This document shows, in pieces, positions 28,076-33,701 of a DNA stretch of 33,701 nucleotides; positions within the stretch are counted from its first letter, which is position 1; the number at the start of each line of letters is the position of its first letter. The stretch spans positions 1 to 33,701 of the forward strand of contig JAUWOS010000005.1 in the NCBI GenBank assembly GCA_030611985.1, written 5' to 3'. Under the pieces are notes generated by a model, which ran no database searches, was not told where the DNA came from, and saw only the letters and a program-made list of their open reading frames with translations. The position numbers were made by a program, and so were the translations under genes. Source of the stretch: Desulfobacterales bacterium. GTDB lineage: Bacteria > Desulfobacterota > Desulfobacteria > Desulfobacterales > ETH-SRB1.

Positions 28076-28579
28076 ATGATTTTTAACAAAAAAAACAAGG
28101 AAGAGGGTCTTTTTAAGGGCATTATGATGGCCTACTCTATTCTTGCGCTTCATATTATTCTGATGACAGGTGTTGTGCTGCTTGTCATTTTTTTTCATGG
28201 TATTATTAATTACATGCTGTGGATCTTTCTTGGCGGTTCCGCTGCAATCATTATCGTTGTATATCTTTTTTACAAGCGCATGAAAAATGAAGGAAAAACG
28301 CTTCAAGAGACCCTAAAATCTCCCATGTTTAGCGGGAGGTCTGTTGAGGTGAGCTTGCTGGGAGGAGCTGCAACTTTCAAGATAGGCAGGCCGCTTAACA
28401 TGCCGGCAATAGATAATAATTCATCAAAACAATTCCTGCAACTGGAAGATCCGGCCGGCATACGCATCAGAGAACTGATTGAACTTGCCAAATTGCTTGA
28501 AAATAATATGATTACTCATGATGAATATAACGAAATGAAACAGCAGATATTAAAGCCCTCGAATGTTGTTGATTTGTAA
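28076..28579 (+). CDS. Membrane protein with short C-terminal SHOCT-like motif
   Basis: Two hydrophobic segments; IRELIELAKLLENNMITHDEYNEMKQQIL. Confidence 0.65.
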   Translation: MIFNKKNKEEGLFKGIMMAYSILALHIILMTGVVLLVIFFHGIINYMLWIFLGGSAAIIIVVYLFYKRMKNEGKTLQETLKSPMFSGRSVEVSLLGGAATFKIGRPLNMPAIDNNSSKQFLQLEDPAGIRIRELIELAKLLENNMITHDEYNEMKQQILKPSNVVDL

Positions 28580-28593
28580 AAGCTTACATGTTT
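28575..28593 (+). repeat. Short remnant of IS66-type MITE middle arm
   Basis: tgtaaaagcttacatgtt identical to the full copies; includes the stop codon of ORF 28076-28579. Confidence 0.6.
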
Positions 28594-28716
28594 CAAATTT
28601 TTCAGTTTTACCCGTAGGGGCAATCCCTTGTGGTTGCCCATTTTAGTTATTATTGTTATTTTGGGCGACCACAAGGGTCGCCCCTACAAGGATTTGCAAT
28701 CTGTTTTACCACGGAA
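28594..28716. repeat. Dispersed hairpin repeat (gtaggggcaatcccttgtggttgccca ... tgggcgaccacaagggtcgcccctac)
   Basis: Long inverted repeat 28614-28687; second copy with the same flanks at 33556-33701. Confidence 0.85.
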
Positions 28717-28737
28717 TTTGAATAGGATACTTCGTAA

Positions 28738-29484
28738 GTGATAATTAAAAGCAATAGAGAATTAAAAAAGCTGTATCACAAACTCCAGTCCGGAGATATT
28801 TTCACAGGAACATTGTCCTCCGGACATCTGAAACAATCCATAATGATTGATCTTCTTGAGCGTGGCGTGCATTGTTTTCCATCGCCTCTTTCACAGATGT
28901 TAAGCAGTTCCAAGGCTGCCCAGGCATTTGTTTTAAAAAACAAAATGCTGCTCGATACATGCGTTATTGTGCGGCGAACAGATCTGATTGAAGCCATAAA
29001 TCGATACAATAAAAATAAGATTGGTTCTGTTGTAACCAAAGAAGACCACATGCATTGCGGCTACGGAATAAGAAAATGGGAGACTGTTGAAAGTCTGTAC
29101 AGCCACATGGCTTTGTCGGAATCTTCATACCCTTTTGTTCTGCAGCCGTTTTTGGAGAATTTTACTGATATACGTGTAATTATTGTCAAAGATTATGTTG
29201 AGGCATATTCCAGGTATAATTTAAATAACTTTAGAATGAATATATCTGCAGGTGGCGCCAGTCATCCTTATAAGATAAACAATGATAAAGAAAAATTCTG
29301 CAGATCGGTCATGGAACGTGGCAAATTCCCATTTGCTCACATTGATCTTTTGATTACTGAAAGCGGCAATTATTATCTTTCTGAAATAGCGTTAAATGGT
29401 GGTATTAAAGGAGCAAGCATCAGCAGAAAAGATCTTGATCAGAAAAAACAGGATATGCTTGAGAATCTTGCGAACGGAATTTAG
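28738..29484 (+). CDS. RimK-like ATP-grasp protein (GTG start)
   Basis: VVTKEDHMHCGYGIRKW; YPFVLQPFLENFTDIRVIIVKDYVEAYSRYN; FAHIDLLITESGNYYLSEIALNGGIKGA. Confidence 0.7.
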   Translation: MIIKSNRELKKLYHKLQSGDIFTGTLSSGHLKQSIMIDLLERGVHCFPSPLSQMLSSSKAAQAFVLKNKMLLDTCVIVRRTDLIEAINRYNKNKIGSVVTKEDHMHCGYGIRKWETVESLYSHMALSESSYPFVLQPFLENFTDIRVIIVKDYVEAYSRYNLNNFRMNISAGGASHPYKINNDKEKFCRSVMERGKFPFAHIDLLITESGNYYLSEIALNGGIKGASISRKDLDQKKQDMLENLANGI

Positions 29485-29497
29485 GGATGGAGGTTTT

Positions 29498-31267
29498 ATG
29501 AAAGTTCTAGTAGTGGGCAGCGGTGGCAGGGAACATGCCTTTGTCTGGAAAATAGCTCGAAGTCCAAAAGTAAAAAAGATATATTGCGCTCCAGGTAATG
29601 CTGGAATTGCCGATCTGGCAACCTGCGTGCCTGTTGATGCTGAAGATATTGATAAGCTTCTTGAATTTGCAAAAAAAGAAAAAATCGATCTTACCGTAGT
29701 TGGTCCTGAAGGCCCTCTTTGCGCGGGCATTGTCGACATTTTTGAAAAAGAGGGTTTGAGAATCTTTGGAGCAACAAAAGAAGCCGCTCAGATAGAATCA
29801 AGTAAATCTTTTGCAAAGAACCTGATGAACAAATACAAAATTCCAACTGCTGTCGGCGAGATATTTACCAGTTATAAAAAGGCTGAAAGCTACATACACA
29901 AAACGGACGCTCCTCTTGTTGTTAAGGCTGACGGGCTTGCAGCCGGCAAGGGGGTAATTGTTTGCGCTACGGAAAAGGAGGCATTAAGCGCTCTTAAACA
30001 GATAATGGTAGAACGTGCTTTTGGAGATGCCGGCAACAAGGTGGTGGTTGAAGAGTGTCTGATCGGTGAAGAAGCCTCTTTTCTCGCATTTACAGACGGA
30101 AAAACCGTGCTTCCTCTACCCTCTTCTCAAGATCACAAGCCGATATATGATGACGATAAAGGTCCGAATACGGGAGGAATGGGGGCTTATTCTCCTGCTC
30201 CGGTAGTGGATCGGTATATGCACAAAAAGATTATGAAAGAAGTTATGATACCGACTGTTCGCGCAATGGCTGCCGAAGGTCACCCGTACAAAGGCATTTT
30301 ATATGCAGGTCTTATGATTAATAAAGATCGGATTAAAGTCCTTGAATTCAATGCACGTTTTGGAGATCCTGAAACCCAGCCACTTTTGATACGAATGAAA
30401 AGCGATATAATTCCTGTAATGGAGGCTATAATTGAAGAGAAGCTGGATGAGTGCAAACTGGATATTGACGATAGAACATCAGTGTGTGTTGTCATGGCAT
30501 CCGGAGGTTATCCTGGTTCATACAAAAAAGGTCTGCCGATTTCAGGGCTTGAAAAGGTGCGTCGTATGAAAGATGTGGTTGTTTTTCATGCGGGCACCGT
30601 AATAAAAGATAAAGAGATCGTTGCAACCGGCGGACGGGTTCTGGGGGTTACCGCTCTGGGAGATTCCGTCAAAAAAGCTATATCAAGGGCATATCTCGCT
30701 GCTTCAAAGATAACCTGGGATAATGTCTATTATCGCAAAGACATAGGTCGGAAGGCATTAAAAAGACTTGATGAGTCTCCGAAGGTGGGAATTGTAATGG
30801 GGAGTGATTCCGATCTTGAAGTCATGGAAAAAGCCGCAGCAGTTTTAAAGAAATTCGGCATTACATTCGAAATGACTGTTGCATCGGCTCACAGAAGTCC
30901 TGAAAGAGCGGCCGGGTTTGCATCTTCTGCTGCAAAGCGTGGAATAAAGGTTATTATTGCAGGAGCGGGACATGCGGCACATCTTGCAGGAGCGCTGGCC
31001 GCACATACTTCTTTGCCGGTTATCGGCGTTCCAATAGATTCTTCCGTTCTTAAGGGATTTGACTCTCTTCTTTCCACTGTTCAGATGCCTCCGGGCATAC
31101 CTGTGGCAACTGTATCAATCGGAAAACCCGGGGCAAAAAATGCGGGCATTCTTGCAGCACAGATTCTTGCTCTTTCCGATACTGAGCTTGCAAAGGAGCT
31201 GGAAGAGTTTAAGGAGGAGATGAAAGCAGAGGTTGATCAAAAAGCAAGAAAGCTTAATGATTGTTGA
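29498..31267 (+). CDS. purD-purE: Bifunctional phosphoribosylamine-glycine ligase / N5-CAIR mutase (PurD-PurE fusion)
   Basis: MKVLVVGSGGREHAFVWKI...PurD to ~30770; then VGIVMGSDSDLEVMEKAAAVLKKFGITFEMTVASAHRSPER (PurE) in the same frame. Confidence 0.93.
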   Translation: MKVLVVGSGGREHAFVWKIARSPKVKKIYCAPGNAGIADLATCVPVDAEDIDKLLEFAKKEKIDLTVVGPEGPLCAGIVDIFEKEGLRIFGATKEAAQIESSKSFAKNLMNKYKIPTAVGEIFTSYKKAESYIHKTDAPLVVKADGLAAGKGVIVCATEKEALSALKQIMVERAFGDAGNKVVVEECLIGEEASFLAFTDGKTVLPLPSSQDHKPIYDDDKGPNTGGMGAYSPAPVVDRYMHKKIMKEVMIPTVRAMAAEGHPYKGILYAGLMINKDRIKVLEFNARFGDPETQPLLIRMKSDIIPVMEAIIEEKLDECKLDIDDRTSVCVVMASGGYPGSYKKGLPISGLEKVRRMKDVVVFHAGTVIKDKEIVATGGRVLGVTALGDSVKKAISRAYLAASKITWDNVYYRKDIGRKALKRLDESPKVGIVMGSDSDLEVMEKAAAVLKKFGITFEMTVASAHRSPERAAGFASSAAKRGIKVIIAGAGHAAHLAGALAAHTSLPVIGVPIDSSVLKGFDSLLSTVQMPPGIPVATVSIGKPGAKNAGILAAQILALSDTELAKELEEFKEEMKAEVDQKARKLNDC

Positions 31268-31929
31268 AATTAAGTAAGATAAATCCGGTAAATCCCCAGC
31301 CTGATTTAATCAGCAAAGCTGCCGGTATAATAAAAAGAGGCGGAGTAGTCTTGTTTCCCACAAAGTGTCTTTACGGACTTGGCGCTGATGCTTTTAATGC
31401 TGATGCTGTTAACAAGGTTTTCAGGATAAAACAGCGGCCTTTCAACAAACCTCTTTCCGTGCTGATAAATGATTTAACATACCTGGAGAAGCTTGTGCGG
31501 TTTGTTCCGCCTGCTGCCTCATCTATCATAAAAAACTTCTGGCCTGGCAGTATTACCATTGTATTTGAAGCAAAAGATACTCTGCCGGTTAATCTTACCG
31601 CAGGTACAGGTAAAATAGGCATACGTCTGCCGAAACATACTGTAGCATTTGCTCTGGTAAATGAGGCAGGATGCCCGATAACCGGCACCAGCGCCAATAT
31701 TTCAGGCAATGCCGGATGTTCACGAGTCTCTGATCTTGATTTTCTAATTGCCGATAAGCTTGATCTCATGCTTGATGCCGGACAGCTCGAAGGAGGCAGA
31801 GGTTCAACTGTAGTTGATGTTACAACCGATCTTCCAGAGATTTTAAGGGAAGGAGCAGTTTCCGCAAAGGATATTTTTGCTGTTCTTAAAGCAACATTAA
31901 AACAAGGAAACCGCCATGCGTTTTTTTAA
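31261..31929 (+). CDS. L-threonylcarbamoyladenylate synthase, Sua5/YciO/YrdC family (TTG start)
   Basis: GGVVLFPTKCLYGLGADAFNADAVNKVFRIKQRPFNKPLSVLI; GTSANISG. Confidence 0.92.
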   Translation: MLKLSKINPVNPQPDLISKAAGIIKRGGVVLFPTKCLYGLGADAFNADAVNKVFRIKQRPFNKPLSVLINDLTYLEKLVRFVPPAASSIIKNFWPGSITIVFEAKDTLPVNLTAGTGKIGIRLPKHTVAFALVNEAGCPITGTSANISGNAGCSRVSDLDFLIADKLDLMLDAGQLEGGRGSTVVDVTTDLPEILREGAVSAKDIFAVLKATLKQGNRHAFF

Positions 31930-33496
31930 TACCGCAGGACCTGTTAATCGCAAAAAACATTACTGCTTACCTCCATTAAACAGGTTTGATCTGGAAGAAA
32001 TACTTTCTCTGATCAATCAGGAAAAGTATTTTGTTTTGCATGCTCCGAGACAAACCGGAAAAACGACGTGCCTGCTTGCGTTGATGGAGCATCTGAATGC
32101 CGGTGATCAATATCGATGTCTCTACTTCAATGTAGAATCTGCCCAGGCTGCGAGAGAGGATGTGCGGCAAGGCATGAGGGCAATATTGGATGAGATGGCA
32201 TCCAGCGCCATTGATTTTTTAAATGATGATTTTCCTGAATCCCACTGGTTACAGGTATTGGAAAAGAGTGGCGAATATGGCGCTTTTAACAAAATGCTGT
32301 CTCTTTGGGCCAAAGAAAGTTCATTGCCGCTTGTGATTCTCATAGACGAAATAGATTCGCTTGTAGGCGATACCCTGATTTCGATTTTACGACAATTGAG
32401 AACAGGATATTCCAGGCGTCCTGCATCATTTCCTCAAAGCATAATTTTGTGCGGTGTTCGGGATGTTCGAGATTACAGAATACGCTCAACACAGGAAAAG
32501 GCGATTATTACCGGTGGAAGCGCCTTTAATATCAAGACCAAATCCTTGAGGTTGGGAGATTTTTCCAGAAAAGAGATAGCTATCCTTTATAGTCAGCATA
32601 CAGAGGAAACCGGTCAGGCGTTTGAAGATAAAGCCCTGGATCTGGTGTGGGACCTGACTCAGGGGCAACCGTGGCTGGTGAACGCTCTTGGCTATGAAAC
32701 CTGTTTTGATATGAAAAATGGGCGTGATCGAACCAGACCGATTACAGTGGATATGATCAAAGAAGCTAAGGAAAATATCATTCTCAGGAGAGATACACAT
32801 ATTGATCAATTGGCAGACAAGCTGGAAGAAGAGCGTGTAAGGCGTGTCATTGAACCGATATTGGCTGGAGTCGAGCAGCCCGAGCAGATTCCTGTGGATG
32901 ATATTTACTATGTTCGCGACCTGGGGCTGATTCGGACAGAAGGACAAATACGAATTGCAAACAGAATATATCAGGAAATCATACCGAGAGAACTGACCTA
33001 TAGCACACAAGTGACTATCAGCCATGATCCAATGTGGTATATTTGTCCTGAAGACAATCGTCTGGATATGGATAAGCTTTTAACTGCTTTTCAGAAATTC
33101 TTTCGAAAACACTCGGAACACTGGGTCGAAAGATTCAATTACAAAGAAGCCGGACCTCAACTTTTGCTCCAGGCGTTTCTTCAGAGAATTATTAATGGCG
33201 GAGGCCGTGTAGAACGAGAATACGGCATAGGACGCATGAGAACGGATCTGCTTTTAATCTGGTCGCACCCTGCCGGTGTACAGGAGATTGTGCTGGAATT
33301 AAAGATACTGTATAACTCCATGGAACGAACTATAAAGGATGGTCTCAGCCAAACCTCAAATTATATGGATAAATGCGGAACGGATGAGGGACATCTGGTT
33401 ATTTTTGATCGAAGCAAAGAAAAAACCTGGGATGAAAAGATATTTCAGCAAAAAGAAATGTACCGGCAAAAAAAGATAAGGGTGTGGGGAATGTGA
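31916..33496 (+). CDS. P-loop ATPase (AAA-ATPase-like) with candidate C-terminal PD-(D/E)XK nuclease-like domain
   Basis: Walker A APRQTGKTT, Walker B LVILIDEID, C-terminal GRMRTDLLLIW...EIVLELKI. Confidence 0.75.
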   Translation: MRFFNTAGPVNRKKHYCLPPLNRFDLEEILSLINQEKYFVLHAPRQTGKTTCLLALMEHLNAGDQYRCLYFNVESAQAAREDVRQGMRAILDEMASSAIDFLNDDFPESHWLQVLEKSGEYGAFNKMLSLWAKESSLPLVILIDEIDSLVGDTLISILRQLRTGYSRRPASFPQSIILCGVRDVRDYRIRSTQEKAIITGGSAFNIKTKSLRLGDFSRKEIAILYSQHTEETGQAFEDKALDLVWDLTQGQPWLVNALGYETCFDMKNGRDRTRPITVDMIKEAKENIILRRDTHIDQLADKLEEERVRRVIEPILAGVEQPEQIPVDDIYYVRDLGLIRTEGQIRIANRIYQEIIPRELTYSTQVTISHDPMWYICPEDNRLDMDKLLTAFQKFFRKHSEHWVERFNYKEAGPQLLLQAFLQRIINGGGRVEREYGIGRMRTDLLLIWSHPAGVQEIVLELKILYNSMERTIKDGLSQTSNYMDKCGTDEGHLVIFDRSKEKTWDEKIFQQKEMYRQKKIRVWGM

Positions 33497-33509
33497 GTTC
33501 TTGGTGCAG

Positions 33510-33531
33510 AAGGCAGAGCCTGGGAACGAGA
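33510..33531. repeat. REP-like fragment
   Basis: ggcagagcctgggaacgag; inverse of the motif at 253-281. Confidence 0.6.
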
Positions 33532-33555
33532 AAATATTTTATTTTTCTTAAAATT

Positions 33556-33701
33556 CAAATTTTTCAGTTTTACCCGTAGGGGCAATCCCTTGTGGTTGCC
33601 CATTTTCGTTATTAATCAAATTTTCTTTTTCGATATCATTGTTATTTTGGGCGACCACAAGGGTCGCCACTACAAGAATTTGCAATCTGTTTTACCACGG
33701 A
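33556..33701. repeat. Second copy of dispersed hairpin repeat (runs to window end)
   Basis: caaatttttcagttttacccgtaggggcaatcccttgtggttgccca...tgggcgaccacaagggtcgccactac...caatctgttttaccacgga. Confidence 0.85.

Noticed and set aside
5257-28593. Dispersed 150-bp repeats as a CRISPR array
   Set aside because: Copies are kilobases apart, each flanked by its own 8-bp duplication; no repeat-spacer periodicity.

Overview
The window reads as a ~33.7 kb housekeeping and energy-metabolism stretch of a sulfate-reducing deltaproteobacterium (Desulfobacterota, probably Desulfobacterales); this placement is inferred from gene content. Nearly all genes are on the + strand. Order: rsmI 3' end, ADP-forming acyl-CoA synthetase, phosphopantetheinyl transferase, serA, DUF1844, HtrA/DegP, ispE, tRNA-Gln, prs, rplY/ctc, pth, carD, rluD, resB/ccsA (cytochrome c maturation), a qrcABCD-type menaquinone reductase operon plus an unlisted 51-aa membrane ORF, murA, mnmG, DnaJ-like, hpt, MJ0042/DUF3426 protein, tRNA-Met, SHOCT-like protein, RimK-like ATP-grasp, purD-purE fusion, sua5, and an ATPase with a candidate PD-(D/E)XK domain. 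The least expected content is between the genes. There is a family of four non-coding miniature elements (145-159 bp) with GTAA...TTAC termini and 8-bp target-site duplications visible in the sequence. This matches the IS66-family end and TSD signature, so they look like IS66-type MITEs. One sits inside the 3' end of mnmG and supplies a new C-terminus and stop codon; another sits on the stop codon of the DUF1844 gene and recreates the same protein end. Two shorter remnants lie at or after other genes. A second, unrelated miniature family (~249 bp, inverted ends AAGGAAYGTGGACGAA) is present as one complete copy and several fragments, including inverted ends around the phosphopantetheinyl transferase gene.
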